This document shows positions 29,322-37,946 of a stretch of 37,946 nt of DNA, one piece after another. How positions within the stretch are numbered: the stretch's first letter is position 1; each line of letters opens with the position of its first letter. Both the position numbers and the translations under genes were made by a program. The stretch covers positions 1-37,946 of IMG/VR virus record IMGVR_UViG_3300010883_000129; one strand, written 5' to 3'. The stretch is from a virus. The notes beneath the pieces are model-generated. The model had not been told where the DNA came from. It made no database searches and was given only the letters and a program-made list of their open reading frames with translations.

Positions 29322-30350
29322 ATGGCTAACACCACATTTAATGGATCGGTTCGATCAGAGAACGGTTTCAAAAAAATTACAAAAAATAGCACTACAGGCG
29401 CTATTACTACAAATTCAACATACGACACTAACGCATCAGTTGGTGGAACACTAGCAGTTACAGGTGACACTACACTAAGTGGTTCTTTAACAAGACAAAC
29501 ACCAGAAACAATTTTTAAATACAATTACATTACATGCGCAGCACCTATTGTTACAAATTTAGGTAACTCAGGTGACGGTGTAATGGCAACAGAAGATAAA
29601 TTTGGACTATTATTTTTTGGCCCAAATAATGAAATGTATCCATCAACAGCAATTTCTATTGGTGCTTATACAGCAGTTGGTAAAACTCCACAATTAGATG
29701 GAACAGTTCCAGCAACTGATACAGCTACAACTCAAGCAGGATTTGATATTCAAATGGATACTGAATCAGCAGCAGCGACAGGAGTAGAAATGGTTCTAGC
29801 GGGCGGCCCAATGGGTGGAAACAATAATGGCTTTACAGTTGGTACACATACAGCTGCATTTGAAGCAACATTTAATACACCTGACTGGTCTGACTATGAT
29901 GCTTGCGGTATTGGATTTAGAAAAGTTGAAGATTTTAATGATGGTCACGTACCAATTCTTGATGCAGCCTCGGCTGGTGATGGAATTTATACAGACTTTG
30001 CTGCATTTGGAGCAATGGGTGATACAAACCTTGAAATCATGACTGACTTAAATGATTCAGGAACTTCTACGTCTACGGACTGTGGTGCTTCTGTACCAGT
30101 AGATGGTCAAAATTTAAGATTAAAAATAGATGTATCAGCAGCGGGTGTAGTAACTTACTCATTTGTTGTAAACACTGTAGCAGGAGCGGGAACTTTAGCT
30201 GCACCAGCAACAACAGCAGCATTTACTTTTGATGATGGTGACGTAATTGTACCTTATATCTTTACATCAAGTGACACAGCAGCAGCTGATGTACTTTGGT
30301 TAAAAGATGTTTCAATAACTCGTACTCCTAGTATAAGTTATACTAACTAA
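29322..30350 (+). CDS. Virion structural protein
   Basis: A 342-residue, Gly/Ala/Thr-rich protein. The first 60 residues (FNGSVRSENGFKKI, GGTLAVTGDTTLSGSL) resemble repeated strands of phage fibre or head-surface proteins; the rest looks like a beta-sandwich. It lies between the capsid gene and an intrinsic terminator. I cannot tell a head fibre from a decoration protein. Confidence 0.65.
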   Translation: MANTTFNGSVRSENGFKKITKNSTTGAITTNSTYDTNASVGGTLAVTGDTTLSGSLTRQTPETIFKYNYITCAAPIVTNLGNSGDGVMATEDKFGLLFFGPNNEMYPSTAISIGAYTAVGKTPQLDGTVPATDTATTQAGFDIQMDTESAAATGVEMVLAGGPMGGNNNGFTVGTHTAAFEATFNTPDWSDYDACGIGFRKVEDFNDGHVPILDAASAGDGIYTDFAAFGAMGDTNLEIMTDLNDSGTSTSTDCGASVPVDGQNLRLKIDVSAAGVVTYSFVVNTVAGAGTLAAPATTAAFTFDDGDVIVPYIFTSSDTAAADVLWLKDVSITRTPSISYTN

Positions 30351-30362
30351 TAAATTAACATT

Positions 30363-30392
30363 GAGTGGGGTGTAAAAACCTCACTCTTTTAT
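30363..30392 (+). terminator. Rho-independent terminator
   Basis: GAGTGGGGT (30363-30371) pairs with ACCTCACTC (30378-30386), one G-U pair, six-base loop, followed by TTTTAT. A canonical intrinsic terminator 12 bases after the stop of the gene at 29322-30350. Confidence 0.8.
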
Positions 30393-30405
30393 AAAGGAAT
30401 AAATT

Positions 30406-31035
30406 ATGGCAGGATATTCAGACGTAAAGTCTACATTTATATCAGATGTTGTAGCAGCAGATGATAACGGTTATTCAGTTTCAGCGGCAGTTGCAAACAA
30501 TGCTGCATTAGTACTTGGAGGCGCTTTAGCTGACGGTGGTTCTGTAACTAATAGTTCTGGAAGAATAACTGAAATTACATCAGGTGGAGATGACAGTGGT
30601 ATTTCATTTACTGTTGTTGGCACAGATGTAACAGGAACAGCTTTAACTGAATCAATTACTGGAGCAGACACAGGCGCTGCAACAGGATCTAAGTTTTTTA
30701 AAACAATCACATCTATAACTGCAGTTGGTGACCCAGTTGGAACAGTAATAGCAGGAATAACTGCAGGTGCCGCAGACGTTGTATTCGCAGGCCCTACTAG
30801 ATTAAAGGGGGCAAATATTGTTAATGATGCAGCAGCTGGAACAGTTGAATTTTTAAATACTTCCGATGGATCAGCTATTAGCTCAGGAACTAGTATATTA
30901 ACAGTTGGCACTGTAGCTTCGGCTACTGTTATCAGAGATATGACAATACCAGATGAAGGATTGCATTTTAAAGATGGTTGTTTTGTAAAGTTTGATGTAG
31001 GCAAATGTGAAAGTATAACTACATTCCAAGCTTAA
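30406..31035 (+). CDS. Virion structural protein
   Basis: A 209-residue, low-Lys, Gly/Ala/Ser/Thr-rich beta protein (VAADDNGYSVSAAVANNAAL). It starts 13 bases after the terminator with AAAGGA upstream, so either terminator read-through or a weak promoter supplies it. A surface or decoration role is likely. Confidence 0.6.
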   Translation: MAGYSDVKSTFISDVVAADDNGYSVSAAVANNAALVLGGALADGGSVTNSSGRITEITSGGDDSGISFTVVGTDVTGTALTESITGADTGAATGSKFFKTITSITAVGDPVGTVIAGITAGAADVVFAGPTRLKGANIVNDAAAGTVEFLNTSDGSAISSGTSILTVGTVASATVIRDMTIPDEGLHFKDGCFVKFDVGKCESITTFQA

Positions 31036-31036
31036 C

Positions 31037-31249
31037 ATGGAAGAACCAACTGATATAAAGAATAAATTAGATATAGTAGAACTCAGAGGTGAAATAAAAT
31101 TATTGCGTCAAGAAGTTGACACAGTAAAAAATAATCACATTTGGCATTTACAAAAATCAATAGACGGTATTAATAAAGTATTATGGACTGTAGGGTTTAT
31201 GGTATTAGCTCAATTTCTTTGGGTTATTAAAACTGTTATAATGGGATAG
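31037..31249 (+). CDS. XhlA-like membrane protein (holin candidate)
   Basis: A 70-residue protein: a charged helix that could form a coiled coil (IVELRGEIKLLRQEVDTVKN), then one C-terminal membrane segment (about 48-68). This layout matches hemolysin XhlA/phage holin-associated proteins. No endolysin is seen nearby, so the lysis role is tentative. It starts two bases after the preceding stop and has no good ribosome site. Confidence 0.6.
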   Translation: MEEPTDIKNKLDIVELRGEIKLLRQEVDTVKNNHIWHLQKSIDGINKVLWTVGFMVLAQFLWVIKTVIMG

Positions 31250-31258
31250 GAGAATAGT

Positions 31259-31957
31259 ATGGCTACCTCTGGTACTTATACTTTTAATCTTGACACTGGT
31301 GAAATAATACAAGAAGCTTATGAGCGTTGTGGTGTAGAAACCAAAAGCGGTTATGATTTAAAAACGGCTAGGCGCTCATTAAACTTGTTATTAACAAAAT
31401 GGGTTAATGATGGTGTAAATTTATTTACATTAGATTTAGAAACATTTAATATGACCAAAGATCAAGGTTTTATTACAATGGACTCTACAGTTCGTTTGGA
31501 TATATTAGATGCAGCTATCAGAGATAACTCTGATACAGATGCAACTTCAGATATTATAATTGAAAGAATTAGCATGGATGAATATCTTGCTATACCAAGT
31601 AAATTAAATACAGGAAAACCTGTGCAATATTCAGTTGAAAGAAATTCTCAATTTGCATCTTCAGGTTCAAATACACATAAAGTTTATTTATGGCCTGTGC
31701 CAGATCAAACATATTACCAACTACTATCATGGAGTATTAAGTATCCACAAGATGTGTCTGCGACGTACACACAAAATCCAGATATACCTAGAAGATATTT
31801 ACCAGCATTAATTAGTGGTTTAGCTGTAGAGCTAGCTGTTAAAAAAGCACCAGATAGACTTGCAGTATTAAAACCATTGTATGATCAAGATTGGGAAAAA
31901 GCAAGAGAAGAAGATAGAGAAAGAGTAAGTTTTAACGTTTTACCACAGGTTTATTAA
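31259..31957 (+). CDS. Head-tail adaptor, P22 gp4-like (probable)
   Basis: A 232-residue protein starting with a helix-rich IIQEAYERCGV segment, then LNLLLTKWVNDG and a PALISGLAVELAVKKAP helix near the end. This resembles tail accessory / adaptor proteins that extend the portal in P22-like podoviruses. It is followed directly (TAATG overlap) by a structural gene. Clear AGGAG before the ATG. Confidence 0.7.
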   Translation: MATSGTYTFNLDTGEIIQEAYERCGVETKSGYDLKTARRSLNLLLTKWVNDGVNLFTLDLETFNMTKDQGFITMDSTVRLDILDAAIRDNSDTDATSDIIIERISMDEYLAIPSKLNTGKPVQYSVERNSQFASSGSNTHKVYLWPVPDQTYYQLLSWSIKYPQDVSATYTQNPDIPRRYLPALISGLAVELAVKKAPDRLAVLKPLYDQDWEKAREEDRERVSFNVLPQVY

Positions 31958-32676
31958 TGGCTAGGTATTCTTCAGGAAAGAAAGCATTTTTAATAGATGA
32001 ACGATCAGGTTTTAAAATTAGATACAAAGATGCTCGCACAGAGTGGACGGGCGTTAAAGTTCACAAATCAGATTATGATTCCAAACATCCACAATTAGAA
32101 CCTCAAAAATATTTAAAGAAAACCCGTGGTGGCGTTTTACGTAATCCACGTCCTGATAACGATAATAAAAATCAAACTACAACTTATAGAGCTGGGCCTT
32201 TATTTAAAGGTTTTGCTGGTAAGATGGGTACATTTATTGGTGAAGTTCGTTTGGATGTGGGAGAAGATTCTCCAGGTTTTGGTGCAACAGTATCTCAAGG
32301 AACACCAGCATACACAGCATCAACTCTTCCATCTGGAATAGCAGGAACATCTGGTCTTGGTTCAATAACTGCAATATCTCAAACTAATCCAAGTGGTCAA
32401 CAAGGTACATCTGCTCAAGGAACTGGATTAACATTTAATTTAACTGAAAATGCTGTAGGTATTACAGGAACTACAGGAATTGGTTCTTTAATATTTAGTG
32501 CTACAGAGAATGCAGTTGGCATCCAAGGGACATCAGCACAAGGTTCAGTTATTCCTCAAACAATAGCTGTTATCGATGGCAGTGCATTGCAAATGACTGC
32601 TGGACGTGGTACAATAACAGTACAACAACCAGGATGGGGCAATAACCCTTACGGTCTAGGAACATGGAACGCTTAA
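31957..32676 (+). CDS. Virion protein with Gly-rich repeats
   Basis: A 239-residue protein. The first 85 residues are basic (YKDARTEWTGVKVHKSDYD); the rest contains repeats such as TENAVGITGTTGIGS and ATENAVGIQGTSAQGS, ending in an NNPYGLGTW tail. Similar proteins follow the adaptor gene in other marine podoviruses. Probably a tail or internal virion part. Confidence 0.6.
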   Translation: MARYSSGKKAFLIDERSGFKIRYKDARTEWTGVKVHKSDYDSKHPQLEPQKYLKKTRGGVLRNPRPDNDNKNQTTTYRAGPLFKGFAGKMGTFIGEVRLDVGEDSPGFGATVSQGTPAYTASTLPSGIAGTSGLGSITAISQTNPSGQQGTSAQGTGLTFNLTENAVGITGTTGIGSLIFSATENAVGIQGTSAQGSVIPQTIAVIDGSALQMTAGRGTITVQQPGWGNNPYGLGTWNA

Positions 32677-32677
32677 T

Positions 32678-33352
32678 ATGGGATTAACTTACGTACAATT
32701 AAAACAAGCCATACAAGACTGGGCTGAAAATGACGCGGCTGAATTTATTACAGCTACTGGCTCAGGTAAAGCGCCGATTGACTTATGTATAGAATTAGCT
32801 GAAGATAGGATTCAAAGAGAAACTGATTTAAATTCCTTTAGAAAAACCACTACTATTACTGTATCAGGAAATGACAATACAGTAGCTATTCCCCAAGAAG
32901 TATATGTTACAAGATATATGAAAATTCAAACAGGGGAGTTTTTAGAAGAAAAAGATGATACATTTATCAGAGAATATACACAAAATAGTGCTACAACAGG
33001 CACACCAAAGTTTTTTGGATATACAAACGCAGGGTCTGGTTACTCTTCTAGTAATAGACAGGTAAATTATTTATTTGGCCCTGTTCCTAGTGTTGACACT
33101 ACGCTAGAAATAGGGTATACTGTTAAACCATCAGGGTTGAGTTCAACCAACGCAAATACTTACGTTGGGGATTATGCTCCTGATGTCATATTATATGGTA
33201 GTCTTGTAGAAGCTAGTATATTTATGAAAGACGAGGCTGAGAAGTTACAAAGATATCAAGGGTTATATGACCGATCTTTACAAACATTCATAAGTCAAGA
33301 ACATTTAAGAAAACGAACTGACGAGTTCATAAAAGGCGAAATAAAAGGATAA
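32678..33352 (+). CDS. Head-tail adaptor-like protein (SU10 adaptor type)
   Basis: A 224-residue protein with an opening helix (YVQLKQAIQDWAEND), CIELAEDRIQRETDLNSFRK, a beta region, and APDVILYGSLVEASIFMKDE near the end. This matches the adaptor family of short-tailed phages such as SU10. It follows the gp4-like adaptor, as expected for a portal-to-tail connector. Confidence 0.72.
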   Translation: MGLTYVQLKQAIQDWAENDAAEFITATGSGKAPIDLCIELAEDRIQRETDLNSFRKTTTITVSGNDNTVAIPQEVYVTRYMKIQTGEFLEEKDDTFIREYTQNSATTGTPKFFGYTNAGSGYSSSNRQVNYLFGPVPSVDTTLEIGYTVKPSGLSSTNANTYVGDYAPDVILYGSLVEASIFMKDEAEKLQRYQGLYDRSLQTFISQEHLRKRTDEFIKGEIKG

Positions 33353-33355
33353 GAT

Positions 33356-33808
33356 ATGGGATTAACATCAGCACTTTGCAGCAGTTTTAAAAGAGAACTA
33401 TTAGAAGGAGATCATGACTTCAATAACGGAGCTGATGCTTTCAAAATAGCTTTATTTAAAGCCAACGCAAGTATTACAGGCACACACGGAGCGGCTAGTA
33501 CCAACTATTCTGGTATGACTGGCGCATCAGATGAGCTAGCAAACGGAAACGGATATTCAACAACTGGAAATACATTAACAAATGTAGACCCAAGTGTTTC
33601 AGGAACAACAGGTATAACAGATTTTGCAGATACGTCATGGACTGCTGCAACTTTTACAACCAGAGGTTGTATGATATACAACACAAACGACAGTAATTCA
33701 GCAGTAATGGTAATTGACTTTAGTGGCGATTACACAGTAACAGGGGGCACATTTACTATTGCATTCCCTACAGCTGATGCATCAAACGCAATTATTAGAA
33801 TTGCATAA
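33356..33808 (+). CDS. Virion structural protein
   Basis: A 150-residue beta-rich protein starting MGLTSALCSSFKRELLEG, with a short AFKIALFKA strand and many Thr/Ser/Gly residues later. Similar proteins sit in tail modules of marine phages. Exact role unknown. Confidence 0.62.
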   Translation: MGLTSALCSSFKRELLEGDHDFNNGADAFKIALFKANASITGTHGAASTNYSGMTGASDELANGNGYSTTGNTLTNVDPSVSGTTGITDFADTSWTAATFTTRGCMIYNTNDSNSAVMVIDFSGDYTVTGGTFTIAFPTADASNAIIRIA

Positions 33809-33818
33809 GGATTAAACT

Positions 33819-34310
33819 ATGGCATCAACATGGAGTAATTTAGGTCTAAGGCTAATGACCACAGGGGAAAATGATGGAACCTGGGGTGCACAAACTAACG
33901 ACAACATGAATCGACTCGAAGATTCCATTAGCGGTTATGCAACTATAGCTGTATCAGGAAATACTTCTTTAACTTTTACTACACAACCAACATCTTATGC
34001 AGATGAAAATGGTCGTAATAAAATTTTAGTATTTACAGGTACACCAGGTTCAACTGCAACAATAACTTTACCAGATGTTGAAGCAAACTATTTTGTACAA
34101 AATGATACAGACTCTAGTTTAACTTTTCAATCTGGCACAAATGCTGTTACTTACACTTTACCATCTGGTAGAGATACAGCAATATTTGTAGATGGTTCAG
34201 ACGAAGTATTTAATGCTTTGGCGAACTTAGACGTAACAACTGTTAATGGGATTGACCCTAGCAACAGTGCAACAAAGGGCTTCTCCACAGCAATGGCGAT
34301 CGCTCTCTAA
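33819..34310 (+). CDS. Tail fibre-type protein
   Basis: A 163-residue protein beginning STWSNLGLRLMTTGENDGTWGAQTN-like, the common opening of phage tail fibre proteins in marine phages (only the first part is quoted: STWSNLGLRLMTTGENDG). The rest is beta-rich. Probably a fibre or baseplate component contacting the host. AAGGAT lies before the ATG. Confidence 0.65.
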   Translation: MASTWSNLGLRLMTTGENDGTWGAQTNDNMNRLEDSISGYATIAVSGNTSLTFTTQPTSYADENGRNKILVFTGTPGSTATITLPDVEANYFVQNDTDSSLTFQSGTNAVTYTLPSGRDTAIFVDGSDEVFNALANLDVTTVNGIDPSNSATKGFSTAMAIAL

Positions 34311-34327
34311 TTTAGGAGGAATAAAAT

Positions 34328-34795
34328 ATGGCAGATTCAGCAAGTGTAACTATTACAGCTACAGTATTGCCTGATGAAATAGCTAAAACTATAAGTGGTT
34401 CAATGACATTGGCTCCAACTGATGCAAACGACAAATGGTATTACAAGTTAACAGCTTGTACAGCAACAAGCACTGACTTGATAGCTGGTTATTTTACAGA
34501 TTATACAGCAGTAGATGATGACACAGCACCAACAGCCGTTCACACAGCAGATTTAATTAATTTTATATTTATTAAAAATTTAAGCGCTGGAGACGGTATT
34601 ATTGTATGTTTCGATGGTGGAACAGCAGCTAACGATTTAGTAGATGGAGTATTTATTGGAGCAGGCGAGTCCTGGTATGGTAGATTACCAAATACTACAG
34701 TAGCGAATCTACATGCTATTAGTGCTGATATAGGCGGAACAGGTGACGCAACAGTTGACTGTATCGTAGCAGCTTTAATAGATGATGTAGCATAA
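34328..34795 (+). CDS. Virion structural protein
   Basis: A 155-residue Ala/Thr/Asp-rich protein with a beta-strand pattern (SVTITATVLPDEIAKTISGS) and a GDGIIVCFDGG turn. AGGAGG lies before the ATG. Likely a small tail or surface protein. Confidence 0.6.
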   Translation: MADSASVTITATVLPDEIAKTISGSMTLAPTDANDKWYYKLTACTATSTDLIAGYFTDYTAVDDDTAPTAVHTADLINFIFIKNLSAGDGIIVCFDGGTAANDLVDGVFIGAGESWYGRLPNTTVANLHAISADIGGTGDATVDCIVAALIDDVA

Positions 34796-34806
34796 GGTAG
34801 GTATTT

Positions 34807-35136
34807 ATGGCTCAAGATTTTAGACGGGCAATTGCAAGAGCGCAAGGAACCACAGCAGCAGATATTCTGAGTGCGGGTAACTATGATGCTGTTATTGGTA
34901 TTCGTTGCACAAACATACTTACCACTACAATTAAGGTAGATGTGTATGTACATCAAGGATCTAATGATAATTATTATATATGTAAATCAACTCCAATTCC
35001 TCCAGGGGGTTCAATTGAATTGATCCAAGGTGGGGCAAAACTTGTTTTAGTAAGTGGTGATGTGTTAGCACATGATTGTGATACTGCAAGTGGTTTGGAT
35101 ATTTGGGTGAGTTATGTAGATACTATAAGTGAATAG
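34807..35136 (+). CDS. Virion structural protein
   Basis: A 109-residue protein with a basic start (AQDFRRAIARAQGTTAADIL) and a beta-sandwich-like rest (TTIKVDVYVHQGSNDNYYIC). The end resembles small domains that cap or attach fibres. Function is unproven. Confidence 0.6.
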   Translation: MAQDFRRAIARAQGTTAADILSAGNYDAVIGIRCTNILTTTIKVDVYVHQGSNDNYYICKSTPIPPGGSIELIQGGAKLVLVSGDVLAHDCDTASGLDIWVSYVDTISE

Positions 35137-35145
35137 GGTAAATAT

Positions 35146-35325
35146 ATGAGTGAAGTAGCAACAATTAATGGAATACTATATGTTGGGTGCTCAGCGCCCA
35201 ATGAATCTGTTGTATCTCATACTGGTGTAATGGACGCAAGTCAGACAATAGAGAATGCCGTTTTGGCAGGGCCTGTTACATTTCCCAATGTAATGACAAT
35301 AACAGGTAACTTGGTAATAGTATAA
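35146..35325 (+). CDS. Small virion-type protein (59 residues)
   Basis: ATG at 35146 with AGGG upstream fills the 198-base gap between neighbours. The beta-rich product starts MSEVATINGILYVGCSAPNE and ends with TITGNLVIV, like a small fibre segment. Spacing and codon style match the flanking genes. Confidence 0.6.
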   Translation: MSEVATINGILYVGCSAPNESVVSHTGVMDASQTIENAVLAGPVTFPNVMTITGNLVIV

Positions 35326-35334
35326 GGATAGAAT

Positions 35335-35922
35335 ATGAGTGTAGAATTAGATGGTGCCAATAATATAGTAAAAACTGATACAATATCAGAAGTTACTTCA
35401 GCTAATGGAGTTACTATTGATGGATTAAATATTAAAGATAGTGCTATTACAGATTATCCTAAAGGAATTACTGTTGCTGACCAATGGTTTTTAACAGCAA
35501 ACACAGCTATGGCCGCAGGAGCTAATGATATTACATCAAATTTAGCAAGAACCGTGTCCTCACCATTTGGCTCAATCGGGAGTGCAATGACAGAATCCTC
35601 TGGTATATTTACATTTCCATCAACTGGTATTTATGAAGTTAGGGCTAGTTTTCAAGGAGATGCATCAGATGCAAACGATTCTTATCAAGGACTAATTCAA
35701 TCAACAACTGACAATAGTTCATATGGAGTTAGAGCAATAGCATATAACTATTTAGACCAAATTACTATGACGATTAGTGCAATATTTGACATAACAAATG
35801 TAAGTAATGACAAAGTTAAATTCTCAACACAAAATGTAGCTAGCGGTCAAACAGCAACTTTATTAGGTAATAGTGGACAGGCTCAAACTTGCTTTTTATT
35901 TCTAAGATTGGGAGATACATAA
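35335..35922 (+). CDS. Tail fibre-type protein, paralog A
   Basis: A 195-residue protein with a DTISEVTSANGVTIDGLNIK opening, a common attachment sequence in marine phage fibres, and a beta-sandwich tail ending in FLFLRLGDT. It shares this layout with the next gene, including a 32-base identical stretch (35587-35618), so the two arose by duplication. It probably binds host surfaces. Confidence 0.68.
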   Translation: MSVELDGANNIVKTDTISEVTSANGVTIDGLNIKDSAITDYPKGITVADQWFLTANTAMAAGANDITSNLARTVSSPFGSIGSAMTESSGIFTFPSTGIYEVRASFQGDASDANDSYQGLIQSTTDNSSYGVRAIAYNYLDQITMTISAIFDITNVSNDKVKFSTQNVASGQTATLLGNSGQAQTCFLFLRLGDT

Positions 35923-35940
35923 AATGGAAAAGGATAAATA

Positions 35941-36669
35941 ATGGCAAGTGAAATAAAAGTAGATACAGTATCAGAGAAGACAGCAGCTAATGGTGTAACA
36001 ATTGATGGAGTTAATATAAAAGATAGCGCACTTGTAACTGCAGGTTCAGTTCCTTTATCAACTATTGATATTGATGGTGGAACAGATATCGGTGAGGCAA
36101 TTGTAGACGCAGATTTATTAATTATTGACAATGGTGCAGGCGGAACAAATAGAAAAACTATAGCATCAAGATTAAAAACTTATATAGGCAGTGGTCTTTC
36201 TACGGCATCACAATGGAGAATCACAGCTAATTTTGACCCTGCCAATTCTTCTGGTGCAGATATTGCTTCTAATTGGGAAGTTTCAGATGGGTCAGCGTAC
36301 GGAAGTTTAGGAAGTGCTATGACAGAATCCTCTGGTATATTTACATTTCCCAGCACAGGTGTTTGGTATGTTGTTTTTAATATGTTTAGTAATGGTGCTA
36401 ATAATACAGCACAATATCAAGTTGGAAAAATAGTGACAACAACGAATAATTCAAGCTATGCAGTTGCTGCACAAGCAGCTTATTCTATTAGTGATACAAA
36501 TTATTGGGAATCTTGTACTATTGATGCAATAATTGATGTTACTAATACAACTAATGTAAAAGTTAAATTTCAACAACAATCCCAATCTACTAGTGGCAAT
36601 ACCACTATTGTTGGTAGTAGTAGTATTCAATATACAGGGGCGACCTTCATTCGGTTAGGAGATACATAA
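35941..36669 (+). CDS. Tail fibre-type protein, paralog B
   Basis: A 242-residue relative of the gene just upstream, with KVDTVSEKTAANGVTIDGVN at the front, an additional segment (about 32-80) and a matching beta domain ending in FIRLGDT. The identical 32 bases are at 36319-36350. Different tip sequences suggest different or broader binding. Confidence 0.68.
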   Translation: MASEIKVDTVSEKTAANGVTIDGVNIKDSALVTAGSVPLSTIDIDGGTDIGEAIVDADLLIIDNGAGGTNRKTIASRLKTYIGSGLSTASQWRITANFDPANSSGADIASNWEVSDGSAYGSLGSAMTESSGIFTFPSTGVWYVVFNMFSNGANNTAQYQVGKIVTTTNNSSYAVAAQAAYSISDTNYWESCTIDAIIDVTNTTNVKVKFQQQSQSTSGNTTIVGSSSIQYTGATFIRLGDT

Positions 36670-36670
36670 A

Positions 36671-36994
36671 ATGGATAATACTGGTAAACCAAATAACATA
36701 GAAGATTACCTTTGCAGTTTGCATACTGGGCAATGGTTTGGGTGGTCTGACAGTAAGAATAAGATTTATGCAAATATAGTCATACATCCTAAAATTCAAG
36801 ATGAAAATAATGATACTATTGATAATCCCCATTCTAAACCAACGGAACAACAATGTATTGATGGATTAGCGGCATTAAAGACAACATTTGATGATGCACA
36901 AACAAAAGCAACATCAGATAAAACCAGTGGCAATAATAAACTGAAAGCACTAGGATTAACTGATGATGAAATTACAGCAATTACTAAAGGATAA
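36671..36994 (+). CDS. Hypothetical protein
   Basis: A 107-residue polar protein with a WFGWSDSKNKIYANIVIHP segment and a helical end (GLAALKTTFDDAQTKATSDK). It resembles short tail-fibre accessory or assembly proteins by position, but no family is recognised. It begins one base after the fibre stop. Confidence 0.6.
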   Translation: MDNTGKPNNIEDYLCSLHTGQWFGWSDSKNKIYANIVIHPKIQDENNDTIDNPHSKPTEQQCIDGLAALKTTFDDAQTKATSDKTSGNNKLKALGLTDDEITAITKG

Positions 36995-36997
36995 TAT

Positions 36998-37762
36998 ATG
37001 TCAGAACTAAGATTAAATACAGACGGACACATAATTAAGTTTGGTGCTGATAATGATATTAACATTACTCATGTAGCAGACACAGGATTAACAACTAATG
37101 GAGCATTTACTGCTAGTGGTTCAATTACAGTAGAAGGTGCTACACCAACTTTAACAATCGGAGATGCAGGGGCAGAGGACACAAAGATTGTGTTCGATGG
37201 CAACGCACAAGATTTTCACATAGGTTTAGATGACACAGACGATAGTATAAAAATAGGATTAGGTAGTGCTTTAGGTACTACGGCTCATATAATTTCTGAT
37301 GCTACTGGCGCAGTAACTAAACCTTTACAACCTGCATTTTTAGCCGTATCGCAGGAAGTTACAGGAGCACTAACAGACATAGCAACCGATAATTCAAATA
37401 ATGACCTTAGATTTGCTACGGAAGTTTTTGACCAAAACGGAGATTATAATGCCGCTAATGGTATTTTTACAGCACCAGTAGCAGGTCGTTATTTATTTTC
37501 ATTTAATGTAAGATTGGCTGAGATAGATTCAGCAGCAACATATGTAGCATTAAGATATATTTCAAGCAACAGGTCAATTGATGTAAACGTTATGCACCCT
37601 CTTTTTGATGGAGACCCGGGTAGATTTACATTAACAGGTTCGTTAATTGGAGATATGGATGCTTCTGATACTGCAAAATTAGCAGTGGCACAATATGGAG
37701 GAACAGCACAAATGAACTTCGAGACAGGTCATTCAACTTTTTCTGGATGTTTACTAGCCTAA
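36998..37762 (+). CDS. Tail fibre protein with C1q-like C-terminal domain
   Basis: A 254-residue protein. The front (RLNTDGHIIKFGADNDINIT, then GAFTASGSITVEG) has the repeat strands of phage fibres; from about 118 (FLAVSQEVTG) to the end is a C1q/TNF-like beta-sandwich (NGIFTAPVAGRYLFSFNVRL, closing with FSGCLL). Such domains trimerise and bind surfaces. Likely a receptor-binding part. Confidence 0.75.
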   Translation: MSELRLNTDGHIIKFGADNDINITHVADTGLTTNGAFTASGSITVEGATPTLTIGDAGAEDTKIVFDGNAQDFHIGLDDTDDSIKIGLGSALGTTAHIISDATGAVTKPLQPAFLAVSQEVTGALTDIATDNSNNDLRFATEVFDQNGDYNAANGIFTAPVAGRYLFSFNVRLAEIDSAATYVALRYISSNRSIDVNVMHPLFDGDPGRFTLTGSLIGDMDASDTAKLAVAQYGGTAQMNFETGHSTFSGCLLA

Positions 37763-37793
37763 ATGAAACAATTTAACATAAAGGAGTTATAAA

Positions 37794-37946
37794 ATGGCAA
37801 CACATACTAAAACAGTAAGTCTAACGGATTTACAACAAACAATATTAAAAAACGATTTATATAGTGATACGGATAATGCAGGACTGGATTTATGGATTCA
37901 AACAGCAGTTGATGGTAAACTTAATTCTTGTTGGAAAAGATTTCAA
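37794..37946 (+). CDS. Virion-type protein, cut by the window end
   Basis: The first 51 codons of a rightward gene with AAGGAG before the ATG. The visible part (MATHTKTVSLTDLQQTILKN, then DLWIQTAVDGKLNSCW) is not enough to assign a family. It continues the tail module. Confidence 0.6.
   Translation, partial: MATHTKTVSLTDLQQTILKNDLYSDTDNAGLDLWIQTAVDGKLNSCWKRFQ

Noticed and set aside
30471-31004. 177-codon minus-strand frame opposite a structural gene
   Set aside because: Val/Pro/Ala-rich mirror of an Ala/Thr/Gly-rich virion gene; no ribosome site and against the direction of the arm.

Overview
This window looks like about 38 kb of a lytic tailed phage, most likely a marine podovirus. The DNA is AT-rich and genes are packed with very short gaps. 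Two gene arms diverge from a roughly 630-base control region at 17.7-18.3 kb. The left arm (minus strand, 17.7 kb down to 1) holds small early genes, metabolic or peptide-modifying enzymes, recombination, replication and nucleotide genes. The right arm (plus strand, 18.3 kb to the end) holds packaging, head and tail genes. Both edges cut genes (a zinc-finger protein at 1-93 and an unknown protein at 37794-37946), so the genome continues on both sides. I see no integrase, phage RNA polymerase, CRISPR array or tRNA gene. Head-tail adaptor-like genes and the lack of a tape-measure gene suggest a short tail. The host cannot be read from the sequence; the gene content resembles phages of marine bacteria.

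Left arm in transcription order: small unknown genes (17.7-16.3 kb); a strong leftward promoter with an internal palindrome and a folded leader (16.26-16.07 kb); a cassette of amidoligase, class II glutamine amidotransferase and an unknown protein (16.0-13.1 kb); an AT-rich segment flanked by 10/11-base phased repeats that resembles a replication origin (12.9-13.1 kb); a second promoter (12.87 kb) driving a long run of small genes that includes a gamma-glutamylcyclotransferase (12.8-9.3 kb); a RecB/Cas4-like nuclease, a 2OG-Fe(II) oxygenase, a Sak4-like ATPase and its DUF669-like partner (9.3-6.3 kb); a UDG-like plus 3'-5' exonuclease protein, two small genes, and a family A polymerase (6.3-3.2 kb); a DUF3987-type helicase-like gene with an apparent frameshift (3.2-1.9 kb); and class I ribonucleotide reductase NrdA with its own promoter.

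Right arm: small and large terminase, portal, a block of small marine-phage genes including an HNH-type protein, a chaperone pair (Hsp20 and a GroES-like co-chaperonin) with its own promoter, scaffold, a probable decoration protein, major capsid protein, further virion proteins, an XhlA/holin-like membrane protein, two adaptor-like proteins, then a series of fibre-type proteins, including two that share a 32-base identical stretch and one with a C1q-like end.

The most notable features are: (1) a family A DNA polymerase whose exonuclease domain is cut between motifs Exo II and Exo III, with two other genes in the gap and a histidine at the residue aligned with E. coli Pol I F762; (2) the amidoligase-amidotransferase-unknown cassette with a structured leader, plus a cyclotransferase in the same arm; (3) an iteron-flanked AT-rich element that may be the origin; (4) a terminase promoter that would give a leaderless mRNA. 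All functional calls come from reading motifs by eye; no database search was run.
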